The notes under the pieces: generated by a model
Databases searched by the model: none
Told to the model about the DNA's origin: nothing
The model's input: the letters and a program-made list of their open reading frames with translations, nothing else
Made by a program: the position numbers and the translations under genes
In this document: one piece after another, positions 24,759 through 35,028 of the stretch
Numbering within the stretch: the stretch's first letter is position 1
Layout: the number at the start of each line of letters is the position of its first letter
Assembly: GCF_025200925.1 (NCBI RefSeq)
Contig: NZ_CP104174.1
Coordinates: 7,440,001-7,504,000 of the forward strand
Origin: Bradyrhizobium sp. CB1015
GTDB lineage: Bacteria > Pseudomonadota > Alphaproteobacteria > Rhizobiales > Xanthobacteraceae
Direction: 5' to 3'
DNA length: 64,000 bases

Positions 24759-25598
24759 CTAGTGAGCCATAAGCACGGGCAAATCCGCGTGTTCCAATAT
24801 ATAGCTGGTCGCCCCACCGAATATCATCTGCCGTAGCCGGGTGCGGGTGAAGGCTCCCTTGATCAATAGATCGCAACCGTGTGCTCTGGCGGCATCGAGG
24901 ACCGCCTCACCAGTTTCGCGCCCCTCCAGCTCAACGCTGATCAAGCTGGCCGCAATGCCATTGTATTGGAGTTGCCGAGCGATCTGACCGGCGGACGGTC
25001 CCGGCACCGCTTGGCCGCCGATCACGGTTAGGACCGACACCCTTTCGGCCAGACGAAGCAACGGCATGGCAAATGCGTTTGCCCGAGCTTGCTCGGTACT
25101 CCCGTTCCAGTGGATCATGATGTTTGTTGCGACGCTTCTTCGTGCATTCGACGGCGCCAGCAGAACGGGCCTGCCGCTCTCAAACAGCGCGGACTCAATC
25201 GCGCGGCGGTGAGGGCCCGCAGCATCAACATCCGACCGTGCCATCACGATCAGATCGAAAGCGCGCCCATAACTTCCGACAAAGTCTTCGCCCTCAGGCG
25301 CGGTCTCAAGCCAGCCGAAGCATGGCGGGCTCGACCCTGCGGTGGCTCGAGGAACATCATGCTTGAGCATGAATGCTTCGAAAAAGTTGTGCATGTCGTT
25401 CAGTTCGGCTTCGCTCTTCACTTGATACGAATCCAGGAGAATGCCGGTGGCCAATTCGGCGGCCGCATATTGAGGGATGCCGAACCGGAGTGGAAAACCT
25501 TCGATATAGGCGCCGGAGCGTCGCGCGAGGTCTAAGGCCACAGCGAGCGTGGCTGTCATCATCGGAATATTCTGAAGCGGGACCAAGAGCGTCTTCAT
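24759..25598 (-). CDS. Tandem universal stress protein (UspA family)
   Basis: This is a 279-residue protein of two fused Usp domains. The N-terminal one (MKTLLVPLQNIPMM...) has a decayed ATP-binding loop. The C-terminal one ends GCDLLIKGAFTRTRLRQMIFGGATSYILEHADLPVLMAH, which carries the G-2x-G-9x-G(S/T)-like nucleotide loop in an altered form. Rhizobial tandem Usp proteins are usually induced under low oxygen or stationary phase. Neighbours are a receiver protein and a GAF-rich kinase on the same strand, so a shared stress role is plausible but not shown. Confidence 0.88.
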   Translation of the reverse strand: MKTLLVPLQNIPMMTATLAVALDLARRSGAYIEGFPLRFGIPQYAAAELATGILLDSYQVKSEAELNDMHNFFEAFMLKHDVPRATAGSSPPCFGWLETAPEGEDFVGSYGRAFDLIVMARSDVDAAGPHRRAIESALFESGRPVLLAPSNARRSVATNIMIHWNGSTEQARANAFAMPLLRLAERVSVLTVIGGQAVPGPSAGQIARQLQYNGIAASLISVELEGRETGEAVLDAARAHGCDLLIKGAFTRTRLRQMIFGGATSYILEHADLPVLMAH

Positions 25599-25718
25599 TT
25601 TGAATCTCCGATTTTTCTGACGAAGGTTGACGGAGGATGCCTGCTTTCAATTGGGGCAGCGTCTGCAACAGCGTTACCTTGCGAGCCGCTCCGGTTTGCC
25701 ACCGGCAATGGTTGCAAT

Positions 25719-26108
25719 TCATGCGGCCTGCTCAAGTCTCGTATCGATCTCCTGGCGCAGCGCCGCGAAGTCGATTGGTTTTGTCAATAGGTCGGCGGCG
25801 CCCTTCTCCAGCGCCTTGCGCTTGGTCTCGGCGTCACCATAGGCCGTGATCATGATGACCGGTACATCGGGGCGGGCCGAGCGCACGATAGGCAGCATCT
25901 CCAGTCCGCTCATTCCGGGCATGTTGATGTCGGACAGGATCAGAATCAGGGAGGCATCCCGAATCTCGGCCGCGCGCTGCAAAGCCAGCGGTGCCGAGCA
26001 TACAAACTCCATCAGAAAACGACCGGCGCGCAGATCGCGCCGAAACTGCTGGCGGAACAGCGCCTCGACATCGGGCTCGTCGTCGACCACCATGATATAG
26101 ACGCTCAA
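25719..26108 (-). CDS. Single-domain response regulator
   Basis: This 129-residue receiver domain has DDE at 9-11, phosphoacceptor Asp60 ([11 protein letters not shown]), Thr in MITAYGD and the lysine of LTKPIDF. It carries no output domain. It overlaps the preceding sensor-kinase gene by 4 bases, so the two are almost certainly a translationally coupled pair. The output could be protein-protein signalling or phosphate transfer to another regulator. Confidence 0.93.
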   Translation of the reverse strand: MSVYIMVVDDEPDVEALFRQQFRRDLRAGRFLMEFVCSAPLALQRAAEIRDASLILILSDINMPGMSGLEMLPIVRSARPDVPVIMITAYGDAETKRKALEKGAADLLTKPIDFAALRQEIDTRLEQAA

Positions 26109-29100
26109 CTTCTGCCTCCGCTCTGCAACGGTGCCGCCCGCGTACGCGGCAGCGTAATGATGAACTCGGTATATTCGCCAGGCTCGGTATCGACCTCGAT
26201 GCTGCCGCCGTGCTGTTTCACGATGATGTCGTGGCAGATTGAAAGGCCGAGGCCAGTTCCTTCGCCGGCCGGCTTGGTCGTGAAGAATGGATTGAATATC
26301 TTCTCTCTGACGTCGGCCGGGATGCCGGTGCCATTGTCGCGAATGCGGATTTCGACGGCGCCGCCGAGGTCTGTGGTCGTCGCACGCAGCCTTGGCTCGA
26401 AGCCGTCGCCGACGGCGTCCTTTTGTTTGCTCGCCGCGTAGAAACCGTTTGAAACCAGATTGAGGAACACCCGCGTGATTTCCTGCGGATACAGATCGAG
26501 CGCGCCCGCAGACGGATCGAGTTGTCTTTCAAGCGTGATGTTGAAGCCGGCTCTTTCCGCGCGGGCTCCGTGATAGGCCAGGTTGAGACTTTCTTCGAGG
26601 ATGGCGTTGATGTCCGCCGCGCGGCGTTCGCCGGACCCTTCGCGGGAGTGCAGAAGCATATTCTTGACGATGGAATCGGCGCGCCTTCCGTGCTGCACGA
26701 TTTTTTCCAGGTTGCCTTGCAGCATGTGGATCAGCGCGTCGATGTCCTGCCTTTCCACTTCGCCCAGGCCGGCTGAGCGCAGCGCGTCGCCGAGCTCGTC
26801 GGTCAGTTCGGAGGACAGCGCAGCAAAATTGTTGACGAAATTGAGCGGGTTCTTGATCTCGTGCGCAATGCCGGCGGTGAGTTGCCCGAGCGAGGCAAGC
26901 TTCTCGGTCTGGATCAGCCGATCCTGCGTATTTCGCAATTCCTCGAGCGATTGCGACAGTTCCATGGTGCGCTCACGCAGTTCATTCAGCAGGCGTGCAT
27001 TCTCGATCGCGATCACGCCCTGGTGTGCGAAGTTGGACACGAGCTCGATCTGCTTGTCCGTGAAGGGTTTGACTTCCTGGCGGAAGATCGTGATGGTGCC
27101 AATCAGCTCATCTTCCTTGAGCATGGGCACAATGACGAGGGTCCTTGCGCCGGCAAGGTCGGCGAGCGCGCGAACGTTGGGGTCGCCTTCGATATAGGGC
27201 GGCTGCGTCCTGATGTCGTCGATATGAACCGTCTGATGAGTCTTCTCGACGGTGCCGAGCCCGCTCGCGGGATGTGGGCGAATGTTCTGGTAGAGCCGGG
27301 TATCGACATAAGCTTGCGGCGCGTTGTGCAATGCGACCGTGCGAAAGCCGCCCTCCTCGTAGAGATTCATGGTGCCAAAGCCGGCGCCGCAAATTCGCGT
27401 CGCATTCTCCAGCATCTTGTGGAAGACCGGGATGAGTGCGCCCGATGAAGCGCTTATGATTTCCAGCACCTCCGACGTTGCCGTCTGCCGCTCCAGCGAT
27501 TCGTTCAATTGCTCGAACAGACGCACGTTGCCGATGGCGATAACAGCCTGGTCGGCAAAGGTCTGCAGCAGGGTGACCTGCTTGTCGTCGAATGGGCGTA
27601 CCTCCATACGACGCAGCACGATCGCCCCCATGCTCTCGCCTTCGCGCAAGAGCGGCACACTCAAAACGGTCCGAACGTTGGAGCGAAGCGCATATTCCCG
27701 TCCCGTCGGGTATTGCTCCCCCTCGGGCCCGAGCAGGTCGTGCACATGAACGGTGCGACGATCGATAATCGCCCGGCCGGTAGGCGATTTGACACTGATC
27801 GATCGTCGGCTCCACACCACGGGAACCTGGCCATGGTGCGCCTGGATGACGAGATCGTCGCCATCCCTCAGAACGACCAGCGCATCATATGCCTCGCAAA
27901 GCCCGCATGCGCTTTCCACGATGGCCTTGAGCACCGGACCGACTTTAGTCGGAGAGGAAGCGATGACCCTCAAGATATTGGCGCTGCCGGTCTGGTATGT
28001 CAGCGCCTCGGATAGATCGCGCGTCCTGGTTTGCAATTGTTCGAACAGCCGGACATTCTCGATGGCGATCACCGCCTGGTCGGCAAACGTGGCGACGAGC
28101 TCGATCTGCTTTTCGGTGAAGGGCAGCACGCGCTTGCGGGCGATCACGATCGCGCCGATCGGCTCATTCTCGCGCAGGAGTGGGACACCGAGCGCCGTGC
28201 GTTGACCAGCCATCGTGATCGACGCCTGCAGGCCGTATTCGGGATCGGCCGCGACGTCGAGGATTTGCACCGGACGGCGTTCGAGGACGGCTCGACCCGT
28301 AACCGTGCCCCGGCCGGGGGCGATCGGATGAGCCTGCAGAAAGGCGATGTAGTCCTCGGAAAACCCGACCGCGGCTCCGGCCTGATATTCATCGCCCTCG
28401 CGGCGCATGATGAATGCCATCTCCGCTTCGCACAGCCGTGCCGCCGACTCGACCAGCGTGTCGAGCACGGTCTGCAGATCGAAGGTCGAGCGGCTGATCA
28501 CCTTCAGCACATCGGCAGTCGCGGTTTGCTGCTGGAGCGATTCGGCGAGATCGCGCGTCTTCGCCTGGACCTCATCGAACAGCCGCACATTCTCAATCGC
28601 GATCACGGCCTGATCAGCGAAAGTGGAGACCAGGTCGATCTGCTTGTCCGTGAACGAGTTCGCGGTCTTGCGGCCCAGGAATAGCACGCCGATCGTTTCT
28701 CCGGACCGAAGCAAGGGCACGCCCAGAAGGGTGCGGTAACCGCCGGCCCGCTGTTGCTCGGGATAGGCATAGTCGGGATCGACCAGGACATCCGGGATCT
28801 GAACAGCCTTGCCGCACAGCAGGACGCGCCCGACGAGGCTACCGCGTCCAGCATTGAGCCGAACGCCCGTCGAGACCTTGGCCCACTCGGGCGAGAAATT
28901 GTACCGAGTTGCATGATAGTAGGAACCATCAGCGTCCTGCCGGAGGATTGCCGCCATGTCGGCGCCACACAGCGACGCCGCCGATTCCGTCAGCGTGTCG
29001 AGAACCGTTTGCAGATCGAACGCGGAGCGACTGATGACTTTCAACACGTCCGCGGTCGCGGTCTGCTGCTGCAGCGATTCCCGCAAGTCGTCGGTACGCG

Positions 29101-29683
29101 CCTGCACCTCGTCGAACAGCCGCACGTTTTCTATGGCGATGACAGCCTGGTCGGCGAAGGTCTGCAGAAGTTGCACATGATGCGGAGCGAAGGCCCCCGG
29201 CTCGGCTCGCGTTACGCTGATCATGCCGATCACCACGCCGCCGGTCGCGAGCGGAACGAACAACATGCTGCGAAAGCCGCGGGCGCGCGCGATGAATTTG
29301 ATGTCGTTGGTCAGCGCTTCAGTATCGGGGGTCGGCACCACCTTGCCGGCCTGTGTCCTCGCAAAACTCTCGAAATCGGCGATCGGACGCGGAAACATCT
29401 TCTTCAATGCTTCATCGGCGGCAGAATTCGTCGGCGTGAACGCCGCCAAGTGGGCATTGCCGTCGATGAAGCGGAATACGGTCGTCGAAAAGCCGCCGAG
29501 CAAGGCATTTGCGCGCCTCGCGATAGCATCGAATACCGGCTTCACCTCCGATGGCGAACTGGCGATGATCTTGAGAATGTCCGCGGTGGCGGTCTCGCGA
29601 TCTTGTGCGGCGCGCAATTCGGCCAGGAGCCGCGCGTTCTCCTGCTGCAAATCCGCCACAACGTCCTGAGGAAGCGCGGCCAT
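26105..29683 (-). CDS. Cytoplasmic sensor histidine kinase with five GAF domains
   Basis: This is a 1192-residue soluble kinase with no membrane segment. A short coiled coil ([20 protein letters not shown]) leads into five successive GAF modules. Each is followed by nearly the same connector, [15 protein letters not shown]..., and a helical linker often holding [17 protein letters not shown] HisKA domain follows with the phosphorylated His near 941 ([15 protein letters not shown]). The HATPase has [20 protein letters not shown] and [12 protein letters not shown]. The GAF repeats imply small-ligand or redox sensing, but no haem or cNMP signature stands out. The ATG at 29683 was chosen over a TTG at 29725. 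It is coupled to the receiver gene by a 4-base overlap. Confidence 0.93.
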   Translation of the reverse strand: MAALPQDVVADLQQENARLLAELRAAQDRETATADILKIIASSPSEVKPVFDAIARRANALLGGFSTTVFRFIDGNAHLAAFTPTNSAADEALKKMFPRPIADFESFARTQAGKVVPTPDTEALTNDIKFIARARGFRSMLFVPLATGGVVIGMISVTRAEPGAFAPHHVQLLQTFADQAVIAIENVRLFDEVQARTDDLRESLQQQTATADVLKVISRSAFDLQTVLDTLTESAASLCGADMAAILRQDADGSYYHATRYNFSPEWAKVSTGVRLNAGRGSLVGRVLLCGKAVQIPDVLVDPDYAYPEQQRAGGYRTLLGVPLLRSGETIGVLFLGRKTANSFTDKQIDLVSTFADQAVIAIENVRLFDEVQAKTRDLAESLQQQTATADVLKVISRSTFDLQTVLDTLVESAARLCEAEMAFIMRREGDEYQAGAAVGFSEDYIAFLQAHPIAPGRGTVTGRAVLERRPVQILDVAADPEYGLQASITMAGQRTALGVPLLRENEPIGAIVIARKRVLPFTEKQIELVATFADQAVIAIENVRLFEQLQTRTRDLSEALTYQTGSANILRVIASSPTKVGPVLKAIVESACGLCEAYDALVVLRDGDDLVIQAHHGQVPVVWSRRSISVKSPTGRAIIDRRTVHVHDLLGPEGEQYPTGREYALRSNVRTVLSVPLLREGESMGAIVLRRMEVRPFDDKQVTLLQTFADQAVIAIGNVRLFEQLNESLERQTATSEVLEIISASSGALIPVFHKMLENATRICGAGFGTMNLYEEGGFRTVALHNAPQAYVDTRLYQNIRPHPASGLGTVEKTHQTVHIDDIRTQPPYIEGDPNVRALADLAGARTLVIVPMLKEDELIGTITIFRQEVKPFTDKQIELVSNFAHQGVIAIENARLLNELRERTMELSQSLEELRNTQDRLIQTEKLASLGQLTAGIAHEIKNPLNFVNNFAALSSELTDELGDALRSAGLGEVERQDIDALIHMLQGNLEKIVQHGRRADSIVKNMLLHSREGSGERRAADINAILEESLNLAYHGARAERAGFNITLERQLDPSAGALDLYPQEITRVFLNLVSNGFYAASKQKDAVGDGFEPRLRATTTDLGGAVEIRIRDNGTGIPADVREKIFNPFFTTKPAGEGTGLGLSICHDIIVKQHGGSIEVDTEPGEYTEFIITLPRTRAAPLQSGGRS

Positions 29684-29896
29684 GATTAAAATCCACGTCG
29701 CCAGCCGGTTCGCGGCCGACGTCAAAATCTAATCAAGAAAGCGTCGGGAATTATTCCACCATCAGGTGCTTCCGACCAGACGTATCAGGGGTTGATTTTC
29801 AATCGACTACGCGCCAATTCGCCTTTCGTGCTCGACCGAAGCGGCGAGTTCCACAAAATGCCGCTGGGGACCGATTTGCTTCGGGTCCGCTGGTCT

Positions 29897-29997
29897 AAAG
29901 CGCGATGCGATTAGGATGAATCGTCATCGCGCTTTAGGTTGTTGATTGAGCATGATCTTTTCGGAAAACCGCTTCACACTTTTTCCGGATCATGCTC
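29897..29997. repeat. Double-hairpin dispersed repeat (GAGCATGATC type)
   Basis: Hairpin one is AAAGCGCGATGCGATT (29897-29912) against AATCG-T-CATCGCGCTTT (29919-29935). Hairpin two is GAGCATGATC (29948-29957) against GATCATGCTC (29988-29997). A fragment of the family (CCGGATCATGCTTTAGGCG) recurs at 30790-30810. The rest of the 29684-30070 gap shows nothing else. Confidence 0.85.
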
Positions 29998-30070
29998 TAG
30001 GGGGGATCGCGGGACCCAAGTACCGCGAGCGCCGTAGATTGCGTCCCGGAACACAACGACAGAGCAAGCT

Positions 30071-30745
30071 TCAAGCGGCCTTGGGCCGCCAGGCCGTGTA
30101 GAGACCGATCAGTGTCCCCATGGCGACCAGCGCGGCTGCCAGCAGCACCTGCAATTCGCCATCGTCGGTGGGGCCGATGGACGACACCAGCCTGGTCACG
30201 ATGACGAACAGAATGCCCACTGCGGCCGCCGCACCGACGCAGAGATAAGCGAGCTCGCGCGTCAGGCCGCGGCCGAGCAGTCCGAGCGCCGTAAAATACA
30301 TCGCGCAGGCGTTGGGATGAACGAACAAGGCAATGCGCGCATAGGGGCCATAGGCGTCGAACAGGGCCTCGCAGCGGCGCAGGGCCGCCTTCGAGGCCAC
30401 CCGTTGCAGGAACGGCCGGAAGAAACGAGCCTGTCCGTAGCTGAGAACGGCGCCCAGGATGATGGCGAGCCACGCCACGACGAAGACCGAGCCGTCCACG
30501 GCCTTCGGATTCAGCGCCACGGACATCAGGATGAGGGCGGTTCCGGGAAAATAGCCGAAATACGGAAAGACCGCTTCCACCAGCACGCAGACGAACATGA
30601 AGGCTGGAAACCAAGCCGACCCGGTCGCGCCATGGACGATAGCGTTCAGGTCGAACAGGCTCGTCCTGTAGAGAACGAGGTACATGCACATGGCCAGACC
30701 AGCCAGCGCGTAGAACGGCAAGGCTCCCGACAAAAACCGTCTCAT
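30071..30745 (-). CDS. Integral membrane protein, possibly DedA/VTT-like
   Basis: This 224-residue protein has about six membrane segments (near 8-25, 40-62, 70-92, 100-118, 150-180 and 195-215). The stretch AVFPYFGYFPGTALILMSVAL preceding a further helix faintly recalls the re-entrant loop region of DedA/VTT proteins, but the family's arginine motif is not clear. An earlier in-frame ATG at 30799 would add 18 polar residues and overlaps a repeat fragment. It stands alone between a repeat and a GreA-like gene. Function unknown. Confidence 0.68.
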   Translation of the reverse strand: MRRFLSGALPFYALAGLAMCMYLVLYRTSLFDLNAIVHGATGSAWFPAFMFVCVLVEAVFPYFGYFPGTALILMSVALNPKAVDGSVFVVAWLAIILGAVLSYGQARFFRPFLQRVASKAALRRCEALFDAYGPYARIALFVHPNACAMYFTALGLLGRGLTRELAYLCVGAAAAVGILFVIVTRLVSSIGPTDDGELQVLLAAALVAMGTLIGLYTAWRPKAA

Positions 30746-30869
30746 CCAATCATCAACTTCGTTTGGCGGAGACGACGGCCTCGCGCTGTTCCGGATCATG
30801 CTTTAGGCGAATGGGATTGCTGCTGTCGATGGCGCTCTTTGCCACGCAACTCACCTCGGCTTGCGCACG

Positions 30870-31352
30870 CTACGCAATCGACAGAATCTCGATCTCCTGC
30901 GCGCCAGAGCCGACGACGTGGCCGACCGCTTTTCCCATCAGCGACCTCGCAACCGGCGAGACGAACGAGATCGAGCCGGCCTTGGGATCGGCTTCGTCCT
31001 CGCCGACGATGCGGTAGGTCTGCACCCGGCCGTCGGCGCGGCTGAAGCTGACCGTGCTGCCGAAGGCGACGATTTCGGTCGCGACGGGATCGGGCATCAC
31101 CTGCGCCGTGCGCAAGCGTTCGGTGAGATAGCGGAGATCGCGCAGGGGCACGGCCGATTGCCGGCGCTTCTCGTTGACGTCCTCGATGGCTTGCGCGGCT
31201 TCATAGGCCGCGCGCGCTTCGGCAAGCTGCGTCTGCAATGCCTTGAAGCCTGCTTCCGTCACGAGGTTCGGATGCGGCGAGATCGGGCGGTCCGGCAACA
31301 GCGTCTCGGACGCGGTTTCGGCGCTCTCTTCCTTGGTGAAGGCGACGCTCAA
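30870..31352 (-). CDS. GreA/GreB-family transcription elongation factor
   Basis: This is a 160-residue Gre-factor homologue. The N-terminal coiled-coil hairpin (about 30-85: LVTEAGFKALQTQLAEARAAYEAA...) is followed by a FKBP-like C-terminal domain (FGSTVSFSRADGRVQTYRIVGEDEADPKAGSISFVSPVARSLMG...). The C-terminal motif is good. The hairpin tip (AIEDVNEKRRQS) keeps acidic residues that could place Mg2+ in the polymerase channel. The N-terminus carries an extra 25-30 residues compared with housekeeping GreA, so this is probably a paralogue. It rescues backtracked RNA polymerase in the family; whether it cleaves here is untested. Confidence 0.85.
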   Translation of the reverse strand: MSVAFTKEESAETASETLLPDRPISPHPNLVTEAGFKALQTQLAEARAAYEAAQAIEDVNEKRRQSAVPLRDLRYLTERLRTAQVMPDPVATEIVAFGSTVSFSRADGRVQTYRIVGEDEADPKAGSISFVSPVARSLMGKAVGHVVGSGAQEIEILSIA

Positions 31353-31409
31353 TTGAAGATCCTGTCGAACTGTTTCGTTGGCGACGCCGTGTGGCGCCGA
31401 CGACCGAGA

Positions 31410-31898
31410 CTATATCTCAAGTTCGACGAAACGGCGGAGCTTGAAGACGAGGTCCGGCACGGCCTGACGGAACCGGGTTGCGTTCTGGAAACTGGTCGAG
31501 AACGGCGCGAAGGTGAGCATCGCGTTCCAGTGCCGGTAACCATAGACCGTGACCGAAACGCCCGAACTCGGGAAGTTTTCCAGCTTGCGCAGCTCGCCGA
31601 GCACGAGATCGGCGATCGCCTCCGCCGGCAGCAGGCGCTTGCCGTCCCGCGTGGTTGCGATTTGCGCGGGCGGCTCGACCGGCTTGGTGGCCGCCGGTGC
31701 GACATCGGGCGCGCTCTCGGCCTTGGCCGCGGCCGCTTCGGACCTGGATGCCTCGACCGGCTCCACCGGATCCGCCGGCACAATCGGCGGAACCTCGGCG
31801 AGCGGAGGCGGTGCAACATGGTCTGCGCGCTTGTTGCCTCCCAGGATGCTGCTGATCATGGCCACAAGGCCGGCATCCTTCACCTCGTCACTCATCAT
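31410..31898 (-). CDS. Hypothetical protein with Ala/Pro-rich linker
   Basis: This 162-residue protein opens MMSDEVKDAGLVAMISSILGG, then has a low-complexity Ala/Pro/Glu stretch (about 25-85). A folded-looking C-terminal part follows (LLPAEAIADLVLGELRKLENF...VSVTVYGYRHWNAMLTFAPFS...DLVFKLRRFVELEI). No signal peptide or membrane helix is present. GGGGGGA precedes the tandem ATG codons at 31898 and 31895. No family is recognised; it sits 57 bases upstream of the Gre-like gene on the same strand. Confidence 0.65.
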   Translation of the reverse strand: MMSDEVKDAGLVAMISSILGGNKRADHVAPPPLAEVPPIVPADPVEPVEASRSEAAAAKAESAPDVAPAATKPVEPPAQIATTRDGKRLLPAEAIADLVLGELRKLENFPSSGVSVTVYGYRHWNAMLTFAPFSTSFQNATRFRQAVPDLVFKLRRFVELEI

Positions 31899-32043
31899 TC
31901 CCCCCGGGCTTCGGCCTACTCTAGCACCGCTCGCGCAGACCGCCACCGGCGATGGGAGGCGGGACACCGCCGACCCAAGGCCGTGTTCTAAAATCCGAAT
32001 GACCGGCGGCACCACGTTCGCTCACGTCGCGCCGTGCGATCCG

Positions 32044-32373
32044 TTACTGCTTATCGAACGGAATGTACTGCTGGTACTGCTTGGGCACCGAGCTGCGGTA
32101 GCGCGCCGGCACGGTGCCGGTGTCGATCGAATGATCGATCTCCTGCTGCCGGGTCATCTTCTTCTTAGCCGGCTTCTTCGACGCGCTCTTCTTGCCGTCA
32201 GTGGGCTGGCTGGACGTATCGGTGGTCGCGCTCGGCGCTGTCGTCGTCGCAGCCGGCGCAGTGCTTGTCGCGGCAGCTCCGCCCGTCGCTGGAGCGCCCT
32301 GCGCCAGTGCGAGCGGCGATTGCATCATGAGCACCAGCGCTGCCGTCGCAGCCAGGAAATATGATTTCTGCAT
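32044..32373 (-). CDS. Small exported Ala/Thr/Lys-rich protein
   Basis: This is a 109-residue protein with a clear Sec signal peptide (MQKSYFLAATAALVLMMQSPLALAQG, cleavage after ALA). An Ala/Thr-rich tether and a Lys-rich patch (KKSASKKPAKKKM) follow. The conserved-looking C-terminal motif is TRQQEIDHSIDTGTVPARYRSSVPKQYQQYIPFDKQ. GGAGG lies directly upstream of the ATG at 32373, which decides the start against an upstream in-frame ATG. A basic periplasmic tether is one idea; no function is established. Confidence 0.78.
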   Translation of the reverse strand: MQKSYFLAATAALVLMMQSPLALAQGAPATGGAAATSTAPAATTTAPSATTDTSSQPTDGKKSASKKPAKKKMTRQQEIDHSIDTGTVPARYRSSVPKQYQQYIPFDKQ

Positions 32374-32548
32374 CAGAACCTCCAAAATGCCTGATCCGAA
32401 TGGGCCAGCGTAGGCCTCCGGCATCGACGCGTGCAAGTCCGTCGACAATAGGTCCGATCCCACGCCGGAACTGTGGTGGGGATCACATTGCCGGCATGGC
32501 CTATCGTCATGACAACGCGGCGTGCGTCACTGCGCACGCCGCGCTCCG

Positions 32549-33067
32549 CTATGCGCGAGCTCCCAGGCTGGTCTCCTCCAGCCGCGTCGCGAACCAGCGC
32601 GACAGCGCCTCGTCGACGAAGCCAGAGACATAGACCTCCGATATCGTCACGTGCGACCTGTCCAGCACCAGCAGCAAGCCGATCCAATAGGGAAACCAGA
32701 CATGGACGTCGGTCAGCGCCCGCAGCTTGTGCTGATCGTGATCGAGCGGCGTGTGATTGCTCGTCTTGCGAATTTCCACGGCGAGCAGATTGTTCGGGAT
32801 CTCGCGCTGATGCACGACGACATCGGGGTAGATCGACTTGCCGAGATGGTCGTCGGTCGAGATGATCGTGCCGTGCGGCAGATGCAGCGTGCGCTCGCCG
32901 AGCCGGTCGTAATTGCAATCGACCGACCAGCCGGAAAACTGTTTTTCCAGATGCACGGCGAAACGGTGCGTGACCGCGCGCTCGCCGACATCCTTCTCGA
33001 ACAGGAAACCTTCTTGGGCGTAGAAGTCCCGGAGCGCTGCGATCACCTTGTTCAGCTCGGTCTGCAT
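32549..33067 (-). CDS. Conserved hypothetical protein, restriction-endonuclease-like fold suspected
   Basis: This 172-residue soluble protein has an order of elements that recalls PD-(D/E)xK folds. A helix holds an acidic residue (ERAVTHRFAVHLEKQF), followed by a strand with Asp (SIYPDVVVHQRE). A further strand holds Glu and Lys (NLLAVEIRKTS), and then a helix (DHDQHKLRAL). The exact E-x-K spacing is not met (EIRK), so activity is doubtful. Neighbours give no clue. The call rests on pattern only and no named family is claimed. Confidence 0.6.
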   Translation of the reverse strand: MQTELNKVIAALRDFYAQEGFLFEKDVGERAVTHRFAVHLEKQFSGWSVDCNYDRLGERTLHLPHGTIISTDDHLGKSIYPDVVVHQREIPNNLLAVEIRKTSNHTPLDHDQHKLRALTDVHVWFPYWIGLLLVLDRSHVTISEVYVSGFVDEALSRWFATRLEETSLGARA

Positions 33068-33102
33068 GGTGCCTCCGGGCCATCACGAGCACGCCAAGTT
33101 AG

Positions 33103-33185
33103 TAGTCCGGATGGAGCGTAGCGCAATCCGGGGTTCTCGCAAAAGGCACCGACCCCCGGATTACGCTGCGCTCCATCCGGGCTAC
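33103..33185. repeat. Palindromic repeat (CCGGATGGAGCG...CCATCCGGGCTAC type)
   Basis: GTCCGGATGGAGCGTAGCGC (from 33106) pairs with GCGCTCCATCCGGGCTAC ending at 33185. CAATCCGGGG and CCCCCGGATT form the inner stem. It is the best-preserved copy of the family in the window and lies between two minus-strand genes. Confidence 0.8.
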
Positions 33186-33219
33186 ATGAGGCCGGAATTC
33201 GCGGCGCAACCGGCGCGGT

Positions 33220-34767
33220 CTACATCTGCACTTCGATCAGCCGCGGGCCGGGCTCGGCGACGGCCTCCGCCAGCGCCTTGTTGAACTCGTCGGCGTTGGC
33301 GACGGCGCGACCGGGCACGCCCATGCCCTTGGCCAGCGCCACGAAGTCCAGTGTCGGCCGGTCGAGGCGGAGCATGTCGTTGGCGCGCTGGCCGGGCTCG
33401 CCGGCGCCGACATTGTCGAACTCGCCACGCAGGATCTGGTAGATGCGGTTGGCGAACACGATGGTGACGATGTCGAGGTTCTCGCGCGCCTGAGTCCACA
33501 GCGACTGGATCGTGTACATCGCGCTGCCGTCGCCGACCATGGTGATGACCTTGCGGTCCGGGCAGGCGATCGCGGCGCCGATCGACAGCGGCGTCGAGAA
33601 GCCGATCGAGCCGCCCATGTTCTGCAGCCAGTCATGCGGGGCGGCCGCCGCCGTCGGCGGGAAGAAGCCGCGGCCGGTGGTGAGGGATTCGTCGACCATG
33701 ATCGCGTTCTCGGGGATCGCACAGGCAATGGCCTGTGCGATCGAGGCGAAGGTGAGCGCGCCGGTCGGCTTGACCAGCTCCTGCAAAGCCTGCGGCTTGA
33801 CGTCCCTGGCGCTGGCCTTCACGGCGCCGGCGAGCGCCTCGAGCGCGGCGACCGAATTCTCGCCCCAGGAGGTCATGCGATGGACCTCGCAGCCCTGCGG
33901 CTTGAGCATGCTCGGCTTGTTCGGATAGGCGAAGAACGCCACGGGATCGTCCGACTCGACCAGCACGATGTGACGGAATTTCGCCAGCATCGGCAGCGCG
34001 TTCTCGATCACGTAGTGGATGCGGTCGATCGAGAAACGGCCGCGGCCGCGCGCCATCTTGGGGCGGAAGGTCGGGCCCATCACGGTGCAGCCGGTCTTGC
34101 CGGCGATGCGCTCGGCCAGCACCAGACCCTGCGCGCTCAGCGCACTGCCGGTCATCAGGAGCAGCGTGCCTTCGCCGTCGCCGTGCAGGATTCTGGCGGC
34201 GTGCTCGACCGCCTGCGGCGAATAGCTCGCGCGCTGCTGCTCGGCCGGAACCTCGGCAATGCCGTCGGCTTCGTTCCAGGCGGTATCGGCGGGCAGGATC
34301 AGGGTCGCGATCTGCGGCGGTGCGCTTTTGGCAGCGGCAATCGCGGCCGCGCCGTCGGCGGCGACCGATTTGGAATCCGGCGAGGTGCGGACCCAGGACG
34401 ACATCGGCCGGGCCAGGCCTTCGATGTCGGAGGTCAGCGGCGCGTTGTAGCCGATGTGGTAGACGGCGTGCTGGCCGACGATGTTGACGATGCCGGAATT
34501 GGCCTTCTTGGCGTTGTGCAGATTGGCAAGGCCGTTGGCGAGGCCGGGGCCGAGATGCAGCAGGGTCGAGGCAGGCGTGCCCTTCATGCGGAAATAGCCG
34601 TCGGCCGCGCCCGTCACCACGCCTTCGAACAGGCCGAGCACGCAGCGCATGCCGGGGACACGGTCGAGCGCCGCGACAAAATGCATCTCGGAGGTGCCGG
34701 GGTTGGTGAAGCAGACGTCCACCCCGCCCTTGACCATCGTCCGCACCAGGCTTTCCGCACCGTTCAT
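33220..34767 (-). CDS. Acetolactate-synthase-like thiamine-diphosphate enzyme
   Basis: This is a 515-residue ThDP-dependent enzyme of the acetolactate synthase large-subunit/benzoylformate decarboxylase superfamily. The N-terminal pyrimidine-binding domain has NPGTSEMHF and catalytic Glu48 in LFEGVVTGAADGY. The central domain follows. The C-terminal ThDP-Mg motif is VGDGSAMYTIQSLW...VTIVFANRIYQIL. It lacks the FAD-loop features of anabolic IlvB as far as can be judged and has no small-subunit gene beside it, so it is unlikely to be the biosynthetic enzyme. The substrate, probably a 2-oxo acid, is not readable. A distant homologue lies at 52827. Confidence 0.87.
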   Translation of the reverse strand: MNGAESLVRTMVKGGVDVCFTNPGTSEMHFVAALDRVPGMRCVLGLFEGVVTGAADGYFRMKGTPASTLLHLGPGLANGLANLHNAKKANSGIVNIVGQHAVYHIGYNAPLTSDIEGLARPMSSWVRTSPDSKSVAADGAAAIAAAKSAPPQIATLILPADTAWNEADGIAEVPAEQQRASYSPQAVEHAARILHGDGEGTLLLMTGSALSAQGLVLAERIAGKTGCTVMGPTFRPKMARGRGRFSIDRIHYVIENALPMLAKFRHIVLVESDDPVAFFAYPNKPSMLKPQGCEVHRMTSWGENSVAALEALAGAVKASARDVKPQALQELVKPTGALTFASIAQAIACAIPENAIMVDESLTTGRGFFPPTAAAAPHDWLQNMGGSIGFSTPLSIGAAIACPDRKVITMVGDGSAMYTIQSLWTQARENLDIVTIVFANRIYQILRGEFDNVGAGEPGQRANDMLRLDRPTLDFVALAKGMGVPGRAVANADEFNKALAEAVAEPGPRLIEVQM

Positions 34768-35028
34768 TCTGTCTGCTCCCGCAACCGGCGTTTCCAGTAA
34801 TCCGTTCGGTCAATCATTGTTCGCGCGGCCCGTCAAAGCAATAGCGGGCATTGCGGCCCTGCCCCGCGTGACGACGCGCGGATTTGGCTAACGCTTTCCA
34901 GCAAATTGGCGCAGTTGCGATTTGGTAACGTCAGTCGTTAACGATGCGGCCCTCACGGGCCCGTGGCTTGCGGAACGCGCGCAAATATGGCCTCTGGCTC
35001 CGGTTGAATCGATTTTTTTCTGGGGGAA

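Noticed and set aside
33220..34767. Biosynthetic acetolactate synthase ilvB
   Set aside because: No ilvN small-subunit gene follows and the protein is shorter than IlvB (about 515 against 570-590 residues); kept as an ALS-like ThDP enzyme only.
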